Shown here: one piece after another, positions 47,090-55,603 of the stretch
Position numbering within the stretch: the stretch's first letter is position 1
Layout of the letters: every line of letters begins with the position of its first letter
Source of the DNA: DATAGF01 sp963834875
Lineage (GTDB): Bacteria > Actinomycetota > Thermoleophilia > Miltoncostaeales > Miltoncostaeaceae
Reading direction: 5' to 3'
NCBI GenBank assembly: GCA_963834875.1
Contig: CAWIDG010000025.1
Coordinates: forward strand, 124,001-188,000
Length of the DNA stretch: 64,000 nucleotides
Notes under the pieces: model-generated
Databases searched by the model: none
What the model saw: only the letters and a program-made list of their open reading frames with translations
What the model was told of the DNA's origin: nothing
Program-made: the position numbers and the translations under genes

Positions 47090-47872
47090 ATGGAGGGCGT
47101 GCGGGTCTGGCGCGCCCGGCCCGGCGGCGGCCGCGCGGTGCTGCTGGACCGCGTTGACTGGCGGGTCCTGCCCGGCGAGCGGTGGGGGGTCGTGGGCCCG
47201 AACGGCGCCGGCAAGACGACGCTGCTCGCCGTGGCCGGCGCGACGGCGTTTCCGAGCGAGGGGACGGCGCGCGTGCTCGGCAAGGCGCTGGGGACCACCG
47301 ACGTGCGCGCGCTGCGCGCCGGCATCGGCGCCGTCGACGCGCGCGTCGTGGCCGCGTTCCGGCCGCGGATGACGGCCCTCGAGGCCGTGATGACGGGCGC
47401 CGCCGCCTCGATCGTCCCGCTCGCCGACGGCCGGGCGACGGCCCGCCCGCGCGCCGGGGCGCTGCTCGACCAGATGGGCTGCGCCGACTTGGCGGGGCGC
47501 CGGGTCGCGACCCTGTCCCGCGGCGAGCAGCAGCGCGTGCTCCTCGCGCGGGCGCTGATGCCGCGCCCCCGCCTGCTGCTGCTCGACGAGCCGACCGCGG
47601 GCCTCGACCTGCCGAGCCGCGAGGCGTTCCTCGACCGGCTCGACGCTCTGGCCGGCTCTCATCCCGAGCTCGCGGTCGTCCAGGTGAGCCACCACCTCGA
47701 GGAGCTGGCCGGATCGACGACGCACGCGCTGCTGCTGCGCGAGGGGTCGGTCGTGGCCGCCGGTCCCGCGGGGCGCGTGCTCGACGAGGGGCCGCTCTCC
47801 CGCTGCTTCGGCGCGCCGGTGAGGCTGGCGCGCGCCGGAAGCCGGGTGCTCGCGGTGATCGAGCGGGACTAA
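47090..47872 (+). CDS. ABC-type ATPase without an adjacent permease
   Basis: 260 residues, one nucleotide-binding domain. Walker A GVVGPNGAGKTTLLAV, signature LSRGEQQRVLLARAL and Walker B RLLLLDEPTAGLDL, with H-loop in VQVSHHLEEL. The N-terminal strand EGVRVWRARPGGGRAVLLDR is specific to YlmA/ModF-like or molybdenum-type stand-alone ATPases. No membrane component lies nearby. ATG 47090, 34 bp after the AcuC stop, so probably co-transcribed with it. The following HD gene starts 9 bp after its stop. Might act with a remote permease or as a soluble ATPase. Confidence 0.87.
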   Translation: MEGVRVWRARPGGGRAVLLDRVDWRVLPGERWGVVGPNGAGKTTLLAVAGATAFPSEGTARVLGKALGTTDVRALRAGIGAVDARVVAAFRPRMTALEAVMTGAAASIVPLADGRATARPRAGALLDQMGCADLAGRRVATLSRGEQQRVLLARALMPRPRLLLLDEPTAGLDLPSREAFLDRLDALAGSHPELAVVQVSHHLEELAGSTTHALLLREGSVVAAGPAGRVLDEGPLSRCFGAPVRLARAGSRVLAVIERD

Positions 47873-47881
47873 CCTGCGCTC

Positions 47882-48463
47882 GTGGAGGAGATCGCAGCCG
47901 TGTGGCGGCGCGCCGGCGAGCCGGCGGCGGCGCACGACGTCGCGGCCGCGCTGCTGGCCGCCGATGACTACGTCCGCACGCGCGGCGTCGCCCAGCAGGC
48001 CGCGCGGCTCGCCCGGGCCCGCCGGCTCGACCGCGGGGGCCGCGGCCGGCTGCTCGCGGCCGCGTGGCTCCACGACGTCGGCGGGTGCCTCGGAGCCGGG
48101 CTCCCGTCGCTCGAGGCCGGGCGGGCCCTGCGCCGCGCCGGCCACGAGCGGATGGCCCGCCTGGTCGCCCACGCCGGCTTCGCCGAGCTCGGGGCCGCGC
48201 TGGCCGGGCTGCCGCCGGTGGTGCGTGAGTTCCCTCGGCCGGGCCCGCCGGACGACCTGCTCCTGGTCCTCCTCGACGTCGCGATGGCCACGACCGCCGA
48301 TGACGGGTCCCGCGTCACGCCCGCGGCCGCCCTGCGCGACCTCGCCCGCCGGGGCGACCCGCGAAGCCCGGCGGTGCGGGTGCGGGTCGCGATGATCGCG
48401 CGCCTCGGCGACGACCCGGGCGCCCGCCTGCTGGTGGAGCGCGTCGCGGCGCCCGGGTCGTGA
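47882..48463 (+). CDS. HD-domain protein with altered first motif
   Basis: 193 residues. The HD pair is in AAAWLHDVGGCLGAGLP, and the distal Asp is in LLVLLDVAMATTADDG, where family members read DMTTGPDG. The first HD-domain His, normally in a RHxxGVA-like helix, appears to be missing: the sequence is DYVRTRGVAQQAARLA. Metal-dependent phosphohydrolase activity is therefore uncertain. GTG start at 47882; the stop overlaps the LOG-like gene (GTGA, 48460-48463). Likely nucleotide-related given its neighbours. Confidence 0.75.
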   Translation: MEEIAAVWRRAGEPAAAHDVAAALLAADDYVRTRGVAQQAARLARARRLDRGGRGRLLAAAWLHDVGGCLGAGLPSLEAGRALRRAGHERMARLVAHAGFAELGAALAGLPPVVREFPRPGPPDDLLLVLLDVAMATTADDGSRVTPAAALRDLARRGDPRSPAVRVRVAMIARLGDDPGARLLVERVAAPGS

Positions 48464-49008
48464 CGGCGCCCCGGCGGCGGCCGCAGGTGGCGGTGTTCGG
48501 GAGCGCGCGGCTGCGGCCGGGCGACCCCGAGTTCGCGGAGGCGCGCCGGCTCGGCGAGCTGATCGCCGGTGCGGGCTGGACGCTCTGCACCGGCGGCTAT
48601 GACGGCGCCATGGCCGCGGCCTCCGAGGGTGCGGCGGACGCCGGGGGCCACGTCGTCGGGGTCACGATGGCTGCGTGGGCCGGCCGGCTGGAGGCCAACC
48701 CGTGGGTGCGTGAGGAGCGGGCGGCCGACGGCCTCATCGCTCGGGCGGCCGAGCTGCTGGCCTCCGACGCCTGGGTGGCGGTCGCGGGCGGCGTGGGCAC
48801 GCTGTCCGAGGTGGCGCTGGCGTGGAACCTGCTCCAGACGGGCGACGTGGGCACGCGGCCGCTGGTCACGGTCGGGCCGCGCTGGCGGGCGCTGCTGCCG
48901 GAGCTGCGCGCGCACCTGGTGGTGGACGATGCCGACATCGCCCTGGTGCGGGCGGTCGACGACGCGGAGGCGGCCGTCGCGGCGCTGGAGGAGGCCCTCG
49001 GCCCCTGA
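48460..49008 (+). CDS. LOG/SLOG family protein (TIGR00725-like)
   Basis: 182 residues with a Rossmann-like SLOG fold. Begins PQVAVFGSARLRPGDPEF; the nucleotide-binding loop reads LCTGGYDGAMAAASEGA and the second signature AGGVGTLSEVALAWNLLQTG, the latter keeping the GGxGTxxE motif of cytokinin-type phosphoribohydrolases. The first motif lacks the usual GLM, so activity on AMP-type substrates is uncertain; SLOG relatives also bind nucleotides as sensors. GTG start coupled to the HD gene. Followed by a GGDEF protein 46 bp later. Confidence 0.82.
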   Translation: MTAPRRRPQVAVFGSARLRPGDPEFAEARRLGELIAGAGWTLCTGGYDGAMAAASEGAADAGGHVVGVTMAAWAGRLEANPWVREERAADGLIARAAELLASDAWVAVAGGVGTLSEVALAWNLLQTGDVGTRPLVTVGPRWRALLPELRAHLVVDDADIALVRAVDDAEAAVAALEEALGP

Positions 49009-49054
49009 CCGTTCGCTCAAGCCGTGGCGCGGGGATGCCGAGAGGATGAGGGAG

Positions 49055-50314
49055 ATGACCGACCCGGACGCCAGCGCCGCCCCGGACCGGGCCGAGGCGC
49101 AGTTCCTCCTCCTCGCGGAGAGCGCCGCGGAGATGATCGTGCGCGCCGACCCCGACGGCGTCATGACCTACGTCTCCCCGTCCGCCCTGCAGATCACCGG
49201 CTTCGCTCCGGACGAGCTCCTGGGCTGCGCCGCCTGGGACCTGTGCCACCCCGGCGACCTCCCGGTCTGGCGGGCCAGCCGCGAGCGCCTCGGCTGGGGC
49301 CTCGACGGCGAGACGCTGACCTACCGGTGCCGCCGCCGTGGTGGGGGCTGGGTGATGCTGGAGTCCACGCTGCGCGCGGTGCGCGGGGCCGGGGGCGACG
49401 TCATCGAGCTGCAGATCGCGACCCGTGACGTCACGGAGCGACGGCTCGCCGACGCCGAGCACGCGGCGCTGCACCGGGTCACGGAGGCGGTCGCCTCGGA
49501 GTCGGAGGGCGCGGCGCTCTACCCGCTGGTCGCCCGCGAGATGGCACGCCTGCTGGACGCGGCGGCCGGGCGCGTGGTGCGCTACCGCGAGGGCGGGGCG
49601 CAGGAGACGGTCGGGGCCTGGCGCCGGCCCGGCCCGCCCGCGGCAGGCGCCGGCCCGCCCCACGTCGTCTCCGCGCCGATCCGCGTCCACGGGCGCCTCT
49701 GGGGCGCCGTGGCGGCGGTCTTCCCGTCGCCCGCCGACGCCCCGTGGGGCGCCGCCGACCGGGTCGAGCGGTTCGCGCAGCTCGTGCGCCTCGCCGTGGC
49801 GAACGCCGAGACGCGCGCGCGGCTGGTGGCGCAGGCGACCACCGACGCGCTGACCGGCCTGGTCAACCATGCGACCTTCCACATCGCGCTCGCGGAGGCA
49901 TTCGAGAGCGCGGCGCAGCGGGGCCGCCCCCTCGCGCTCGCGGTGATCGACCTCGACCGCTTCAAGGTGCTGAACGACACGATGGGCCATCGGTGCGGCG
50001 ACGACGCGCTGGCGGCGATCGGCGACCTGCTGCGACGGCACGCCCGTCGCGGCGACGTCGTCGGCCGCACGGGGGGCGAGGAGCTGGCGTGGCTGATGCC
50101 CGACACCCGGCTCGAGGGCGGCCGGACGGCCGCCGAGCGGCTGCGGGCCGCCATCGCGAAGGTGTCCGTGGGCGGGCCCTGCGCCGTGACGGCGTCCATC
50201 GGCGTCACCGAGCTGCTGGCCTCGGACGCCGACCCGGACGAGGTCTTCCGCCGCGCGGACGCCGCCCTTTACGCGGCCAAGGCGGGCGGCCGCGACCGGG
50301 TGATGGCGGCGTAG
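49055..50314 (+). CDS. diguanylate cyclase with PAS and GAF-like sensory domains
   Basis: 419 residues. PAS domain (about 15-130) with MIVRADPDGVMTYVSPSALQ and the PAC tail IELQIATRDVTERRLADAEH; a GAF-like domain (about 135-255) with HRVTEAVASESEGAALYPLV; then GGDEF (about 260-419): TDALTGLVNHATFHIALAEA, DRFKVLNDTMGHRCGDDALA and the active GGEEL in GRTGGEELAWLMP. No inhibitory RxxD is evident at the usual place before GGEEL. Should make cyclic di-GMP. No membrane helix, so cytoplasmic. ATG 49055 chosen; ATG 49046 in frame is possible. Convergent with pgl, 4 bp apart. Confidence 0.9.
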   Translation: MTDPDASAAPDRAEAQFLLLAESAAEMIVRADPDGVMTYVSPSALQITGFAPDELLGCAAWDLCHPGDLPVWRASRERLGWGLDGETLTYRCRRRGGGWVMLESTLRAVRGAGGDVIELQIATRDVTERRLADAEHAALHRVTEAVASESEGAALYPLVAREMARLLDAAAGRVVRYREGGAQETVGAWRRPGPPAAGAGPPHVVSAPIRVHGRLWGAVAAVFPSPADAPWGAADRVERFAQLVRLAVANAETRARLVAQATTDALTGLVNHATFHIALAEAFESAAQRGRPLALAVIDLDRFKVLNDTMGHRCGDDALAAIGDLLRRHARRGDVVGRTGGEELAWLMPDTRLEGGRTAAERLRAAIAKVSVGGPCAVTASIGVTELLASDADPDEVFRRADAALYAAKAGGRDRVMAA

Positions 50315-50318
50315 CGGC

Positions 50319-51026
50319 TCAGAGCTGCGCGGCGGCGTCCTCGGTGAGCAGCCAGGTGAACTCCCCCGCGGGGTCAAGGCGGCCGGCCGGGATCTCGGGG
50401 TCGCGGGCGATCGCCCGCGGCACCACCGGCGCCTTCTCAGCGCCCCCGACCATGATGAGCACCCGCTTGCCGGCGTTGAGGACCGGCAGGGTCATCGACA
50501 CCCGCCACGGCTGGGGCATGCTCGGCCGGTGCACCGGCACCATCAGCCGCTCCGTCTCCGTCAGCTCGGGCGCGCCCGGGAAGAGCGAGGCGGTGTGGCC
50601 GTCCGGCCCCATGCCGAGCAGGACCAGGTCGAGCTCAGGGTAGGGGGAGCCCGGCACCGACGCCCGCAGGTCCTCCTCGGCGAGGGCGGCCGCCTCGTCC
50701 GCGGTCAGCTCGCCGAGGATCCGGTGGACCTGGTCGTCCTGGAGCGGGATGCGGTCGAGCAGCGCCTCTCGGGCCATCCGGTAGTTCGAGCCGTCGGCGT
50801 CCGGCGGCACGATCCGCTCGTCGCCGAAGTAGAAGTTGACGCGCGCCCACGGCGGGCAGCGGGCGGCGAGGTGCTGGTAGGCGGCCCGCGGCGTCGAGCC
50901 GCCCGACAGGGCGATCGAGGCCCGCTCCCCGGGCGCCGTGCCGAGCAGCACCCGCTCGACCTGCAGCGCCGCCTCGTCGGCGAGCGCCGCCATGTCGGGC
51001 ACCACGACCACCCGGGGCTCGGTCAC
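50319..51026 (-). CDS. pgl: 6-phosphogluconolactonase
   Basis: Hydrolyses 6-phosphogluconolactone in the oxidative pentose phosphate pathway. 235 residues. Seen: SIALSGGSTPRAAYQHLAAR, NFYFGDERIVPPDADGSNYRM, and LDLVLLGMGPDGHTASLFPG, the DevB/SOL signature with the catalytic His. GTG start overlaps the OpcA stop (GTGA, 51023-51026). Last gene of the tkt-zwf-opcA-pgl operon. Confidence 0.94.
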   Translation of the reverse strand: MTEPRVVVVPDMAALADEAALQVERVLLGTAPGERASIALSGGSTPRAAYQHLAARCPPWARVNFYFGDERIVPPDADGSNYRMAREALLDRIPLQDDQVHRILGELTADEAAALAEEDLRASVPGSPYPELDLVLLGMGPDGHTASLFPGAPELTETERLMVPVHRPSMPQPWRVSMTLPVLNAGKRVLIMVGGAEKAPVVPRAIARDPEIPAGRLDPAGEFTWLLTEDAAAQL

Positions 51027-52024
51027 CGCACGGCCCTCGCGAGCGCCCGCTCGAAGGCGCGGTCCCGCCGCTGGATCTCGAGCTCCCCGGCGAGCAGGCG
51101 CGCGCGGTCGTGATCGGGCAGGGGGAGGGTCCGCGTCCGGACGGCCCCGTCGGGCTCGGTCACGGTGACCGTGGCCGCGTCGCGGCCGGGCAGCCGCTCG
51201 ACGCTCAGGTGGCGGCCCGTGGGCCCCGCGATCTCCACGGCGAGCACCCCCTCGCCGGGGTCGTCGCGCGGGCGCAGGTCGACCTCCGCCGCCGTGCCGA
51301 GGTAGTCGCGCAGCCAGCCGGCCATCAGCAGGGCCCCCGCGCCGGCCCGGGCCGCCGAGTGGACGATCACCGCCTGGGCGCGCGTGTGCAGGGCCTCGAG
51401 GGACTCGGGGTCGAGCACCTGGACGATGAGCTGGCGCCACGGCGTGACGGCGGCCCAGGCGAGGTCCGTGACGGCGGGCCCGTCCTCGCCGGGCATCCAG
51501 CCGGCGAGGGCCTCGAGGGCCGCCGCGGGGTCGCGGCCGCGCCCGGCCTCGGTGACGACGCGGTCCGCGAGGGGAAGGAGCCCGGCGAGCGCCCCGGCCG
51601 GCGCGGCGTCCAGGGCCGCCGGCCACCACAGGACGGTGGGCAGCTCCGAGCGCAGGAGCGGCGTGCAGGCGCTGGCCGCGCCCTGGCGGGCCTCCCCGTG
51701 GATCGTCAGCACCACGAGCTCGAGGGCCACGCTCGTCGAGTCCGCCGCGAGCCGGCAGCTGGTGCTGACCGTCGCATCCATCCCGCTGCCCCCTTCGGCC
51801 TCGGCGACCAGGATCGTGCGCGAGGCCTGGTGGTCGGCGAGCCCCTCGATGACCTCCTGCATCGGCCCGAGCTCGTCCGGGCCCGGCGCGTAGGCGACGA
51901 GGTTGAGCACGCCCGAGAGCGTGTAGGGCGCGCCGCCGTCCGGCGGGCGCCGCTGCTCGGCCAGCCGGTCGGCGACCTCGGCGACCGTCACGCCCAGACC
52001 GTCCCAGCCGGCCGCCTCGGTCAC
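51023..52024 (-). CDS. opcA: glucose-6-phosphate dehydrogenase assembly protein OpcA
   Basis: Actinobacterial/cyanobacterial protein needed for active, redox-controlled G6PD. 333 residues, intact. Seen: NLVAYAPGPDELGPMQEVIE, SRTILVAEAEGGSG, a conserved LPTVLWWPAALD segment and TDLAWAAVTPWRQLIVQVLD, the last two typical of OpcA. GTG start overlaps the zwf stop (GTGA, 52021-52024) and its stop overlaps pgl, so the three are tightly coupled. In actinobacteria OpcA mediates mycothiol-linked control. Confidence 0.93.
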   Translation of the reverse strand: MTEAAGWDGLGVTVAEVADRLAEQRRPPDGGAPYTLSGVLNLVAYAPGPDELGPMQEVIEGLADHQASRTILVAEAEGGSGMDATVSTSCRLAADSTSVALELVVLTIHGEARQGAASACTPLLRSELPTVLWWPAALDAAPAGALAGLLPLADRVVTEAGRGRDPAAALEALAGWMPGEDGPAVTDLAWAAVTPWRQLIVQVLDPESLEALHTRAQAVIVHSAARAGAGALLMAGWLRDYLGTAAEVDLRPRDDPGEGVLAVEIAGPTGRHLSVERLPGRDAATVTVTEPDGAVRTRTLPLPDHDRARLLAGELEIQRRDRAFERALARAVR

Positions 52025-53569
52025 AGGCGCCGCCACTCCCGCCCGTCGCGCTCCATCAGGAGGTCGGCCTCCTCCGGGCCCCAGGTCCCGGCGGGGTAGT
52101 CGTGGGAGTCGGCAGGACCGCTCTCCCACAGCTGGATGAGCGGGTCGAGGACCTCCCACGCCCGCTCCACCTCGTCCCAGCGCGTGAACAGCGTCGAGTC
52201 GCCGAGCAGCGCATCGAGCAGGAGGCGCTCGTACGCCTCGGGGGAGCTGCGCAGGAACGCGCTGCCGTAGGCGAAGTCCATGCTCACCACGCGCAGGTCG
52301 ATCTGGGGGCCCGGGACCTTGGCGAGGAAGCGCAGCGACGCGCCCTCGTCGGGCTGGATGCGCAGCAGCAGCAGGTTCGGGTCGAGGGCGCTCCACGGCC
52401 GTCGAGGCGAAGGGCAGGTGGGGGGCGGCCTTGAACTGGATCGCCACCTCGGTCGCGCGCCGCGGGAGGCGCTTGCCCGTGCGCAGGTAGAAGGGGGTGC
52501 CGGCCCAGCGCCAGTTGTCGACCTCCACACGCATGGCCACGAAGGTCTCGGTGATGGAGCCCGGGTCGACGCCCTTCTCCTCCCGGTACCCGGGCACGGG
52601 CTCGCCGGCGATCCAGCCTGCCCCGTACTGGCCGCGGACCGCGTCGCGGCGGGCCGTCTCGGGGTCGAACGGCGGGACCGCCCGAAGCACCTTGACCTTC
52701 TCGTCGCGCACCTCCCGGCTCTCGAAGCGCGCCGGCGGCTCCATGGCGACGATCGAGAGCAGCTGCATCATGTGGTTCTGGACGATGTCGCGCAGCGCCC
52801 CGGACTGGTCGTAGTAGCCGCCCCGCCTCCCGACTCCCAGGTCCTCGGCCACCGTGATCTGGACGTGGTCGATGTAGCGCCGGTTCCAGACCGGCTCGAA
52901 GATCGCGTTGCCGAACCGCAGGACCAGCAGGTTCTGGACCGTCTCCTTCCCCAGGTAGTGGTCGATGCGGTAGACCTGCCGCTCGCGGAAGACGACGTTC
53001 AGGCGGGCGTTCAGCTCGCGGGCCGACGCCAGGTCCATCCCGAACGGCTTCTCGACCACCAGGCGGGCGAAGCGCTCGCCGTCGTCGGGCTCCTCCGCGA
53101 GGCCCGCGCCGCCGAGGCGCTCGGCGATGACCGGGAAGAACTCGGGGGCCGTCGCGAGGTAGAAGAGCCGGTTGGCGCGGGTGCCGTGGTCCGCGTCGAG
53201 GCCCTCGAGGTGCGACCGCAGGCGCGCGTAGCCGTCCTCCTGGTCGAAGGGCACCGCGACGTAGCTCAGCCGGTGGGCGAAGCCGTCCCAGATGTCCTCG
53301 TCGAGCGGCTCGCGCCCGTGGTCCTCGACGGCCGTTCGCATGCGCCCCCGGAACTCGTCGTCGCTCAGGTCCGAGCGCGCCACGCCGACGACGGCCGTCT
53401 CCGGCGCCAGGAGCTGGTGTGTGGCGAGGCTGTAGAGCGCCGGGACGAGCTTGCGCTGGGTGAGGTCGCCGGTCGCTCCGAAGATCACCACCGCCGCGGG
53501 CGCGGGCGTCCTGACGAGCCGGACGTCCTGCTCGATGAGCGGCTCCGGGCCGATCCCGACGGCGCTCAC
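52021..53569 (-). CDS. zwf: glucose-6-phosphate dehydrogenase, one frame break
   Basis: First step of the oxidative pentose phosphate pathway. About 516 residues. NADP-binding VVIFGATGDLTQRKLVPALY, the substrate signature RIDHYLGKETVQN with catalytic His, and VEVDNWRWAGTPFYLRTGKR. An extra G near 52400 breaks the frame just before LDPNLLLLRIQPDEG; the C-terminus ends WGPEEADLLMERDGREWRRL as in family members. GTG 53569 is used; a 16-codon mini-ORF fills the space from the tkt stop to it. Coupled to opcA. Confidence 0.93.
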
Positions 53570-53616
53570 GCGGCTGCTCGCACCGTCAGGTCGAGGTTGA
53601 GGTCTGGCCCGCTCAT
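53566..53616 (-). CDS. 16-codon mini-ORF bridging tkt and zwf
   Basis: ATG at 53616 overlaps the tkt stop (ATGA) and its own TGA overlaps the zwf GTG (GTGA): MSGPDLNLDLTVRAAA. Exactly fitted at both ends. It could be a coupling peptide, the original zwf start separated by an indel, or the stump of a deleted gene. Actinobacterial operons of this type normally have tal, and often pgi, between tkt and zwf. Confidence 0.4.
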   Translation of the reverse strand: MSGPDLNLDLTVRAAA

Positions 53617-55595
53617 CCCCCCACCTGGGCCCTCGCGGCCTCGGCGACCGCACGCGGCGTGATGCCCATTGCGGCCAGGGCCTCCTGACCCGGCGCCGAC
53701 GCGCCGAAGCGGTCGATCCCCACGATCGCCCCGCCGATCCCGGTCCACTCGCTCCAGCCGAAGGGGCTGGCCGCCTCCACGGCCACCCGGGCCGCGATCG
53801 CCGGGGGCAGCACCTCGTCGCGGTAGCTCGCGTCCTGGCCCCGGAACAGCTCGAAGGAGGGCATGCTCACGACCCTGGCCGAGATCCCCTCGCCCGTCAG
53901 CAGGCCCCGTGCCTCGAGGGCGACGTGCACCTCGGAGCCGGTGGCGATCAGGATGCAGTCCTCGCCGTCCTCGAGCACGTACGCCCCGCGCTCGACCGGC
54001 AGCGGGCCGGGCAGGGTGCGGAGGCCCTGGCGAGAGAGGACGAGCGCCGTCGGCCCGTCGGTCCTGCCGAGGGCGACGCGCCAGGCCCCGGCCGCCTCGT
54101 TCGCCTCGGCCGGCCGGATCGTGACCAGGCGGGGGATCGCCCTGAGCGCGGCGAGGTGCTCGATCGGCTGGTGGGTGGGCCCGTCCTCGCCGAGGCCGAC
54201 CGAGTCGTGGGTGAACACGAAGATCGACGGGAGCTCCATCAGCGCCGCCAGGCGGATGGGGTTCTTCATGTAGTCCGAGAAGGTGAAGAACGTGGCGCTG
54301 GTCGGCCGCCAGCCGCCGTGGGCCGCGAGGCCGTTCGTGATGGCGCCCATCGCGTGCTCCCGCACGCCGTAGTAGATGTTGCGCCCCGAGTAGTCGCCGC
54401 GCTCGACCACGCCGAGGTCCACCAGGTTCGTGCTCGTGGACGTCGACAGGTCGGCGGCGCCCTGGATCAGCTCCGGCACCGGGCCGGCGAGCGCGTTCAT
54501 GGCCTTCCCCGCCGAGGCACGGGTGGCGATCGACTCGCCCGGCTCGAACTCCGGGATCGCCGCCTCCCACCCCTCCGGCAGGCGTCCGGCGACGACCCGC
54601 TCGAGCTCGGCGGCCTCCCCGGGATGGGCCGCCGCGTAGGCCTCGAACCGCTCCCGCCACTCGCCGCTCAGCGCCCGTCCACGGGCGACCATCTCCTCCC
54701 GCCAGGCCGCGACCTCGTCGGGCACCAGGAACCGGGCGTCCTCGGGCCAGCCGTAGACGCGCTTGGTGGCGGCGACCTCCTCGTCGCCCAGCGGCGAGCC
54801 GTGGGCCGCCGAGGAGTCCTGCTTGTTGGGCGAGCCGTAGCCGATGTGCGTGTGGCAGTCGATGAGGGTCGGGCGGCCGTCGGGCTCGGCCGCCTCGGTC
54901 AGGGCGGCGTCGATGGCCTCGAGGTCGTTGCCGTCCTCGACCCGGAGCACCCGCCAGCCGTAGGCCGCGAAGCGGGCCGGCGTGTCGTCGCCGAAGGAGA
55001 GGCTCGTCGGCCCGTCGAGGCTGACGTGGTTGTCGTCGTAGACGCCGATGAGGCGCTCGAGCCCGAGGAAGCCGGCGATCGAGGCGGCCTCGTGGGAGAT
55101 GCCCTCCATGAGGTCGCCGTCGGAGCAGATGAACCACGTGCGGTGGGCGACGATCTCGTGGTCCGGGCGGTTGAAGCGCGCGGCCAGCATCGCCTCGGCC
55201 AGCGCGAAGCCCACCGCGTTGCCGAAGCCCTGGCCCAGCGGCCCCGTGGTGATCTCGACCCCAGGCGTGTCGCCCCGCTCGGGGTGGCCGGGGGTCTCGG
55301 AGCCGAGCTGGCGGAAGCGCTTCAGCTCGTCCATCGACAGGTCGTAGCCGGTCAGGTGCAGGAGCGCGTAGAGCAGCATCGAGGCGTGCCCGGCCGAGAG
55401 CACGAAGCGGTCGCGGCCCGGCCAGGCCGGGTCGGAGGGGTCGTGGCGGAGGTGCTTCGTGAACAGCATCCAGCCCACCGGCGCCAGGCCCATCGGCGCG
55501 CCGGGATGCCCGCTGTTCGCCTTCTGGACGGCGTCCATCGCCAGCGTTCGGACGGTGGTGATGCTGAGCTCCGGCGAGGCGAGCGTCGTTGCCAC
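53613..55595 (-). CDS. tkt: transketolase
   Basis: Thiamine-diphosphate enzyme of the pentose phosphate pathway, 660 residues, intact. Signature VQKANSGHPGAPMGLAPVGW, TPGVEITTGPLGQGFGNAVG, the cofactor motif ICSDGDLMEGISHEAASIAG with DDNHVS, the catalytic Glu region IYYGVREHAMGAITNGL and THDSVGLGEDGPTHQPIEHL. GTG start after AGGAGGGGCC, a ribosome site that overlaps the guaB stop codon region. Head of the sugar-phosphate genes and downstream of guaB, so ribose production and purine synthesis are linked in one transcript. Its stop overlaps the mini-ORF. Confidence 0.95.
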   Translation of the reverse strand: MATTLASPELSITTVRTLAMDAVQKANSGHPGAPMGLAPVGWMLFTKHLRHDPSDPAWPGRDRFVLSAGHASMLLYALLHLTGYDLSMDELKRFRQLGSETPGHPERGDTPGVEITTGPLGQGFGNAVGFALAEAMLAARFNRPDHEIVAHRTWFICSDGDLMEGISHEAASIAGFLGLERLIGVYDDNHVSLDGPTSLSFGDDTPARFAAYGWRVLRVEDGNDLEAIDAALTEAAEPDGRPTLIDCHTHIGYGSPNKQDSSAAHGSPLGDEEVAATKRVYGWPEDARFLVPDEVAAWREEMVARGRALSGEWRERFEAYAAAHPGEAAELERVVAGRLPEGWEAAIPEFEPGESIATRASAGKAMNALAGPVPELIQGAADLSTSTSTNLVDLGVVERGDYSGRNIYYGVREHAMGAITNGLAAHGGWRPTSATFFTFSDYMKNPIRLAALMELPSIFVFTHDSVGLGEDGPTHQPIEHLAALRAIPRLVTIRPAEANEAAGAWRVALGRTDGPTALVLSRQGLRTLPGPLPVERGAYVLEDGEDCILIATGSEVHVALEARGLLTGEGISARVVSMPSFELFRGQDASYRDEVLPPAIAARVAVEAASPFGWSEWTGIGGAIVGIDRFGASAPGQEALAAMGITPRAVAEAARAQVGG

Positions 55596-55603
55596 GGCCC
55601 CTC

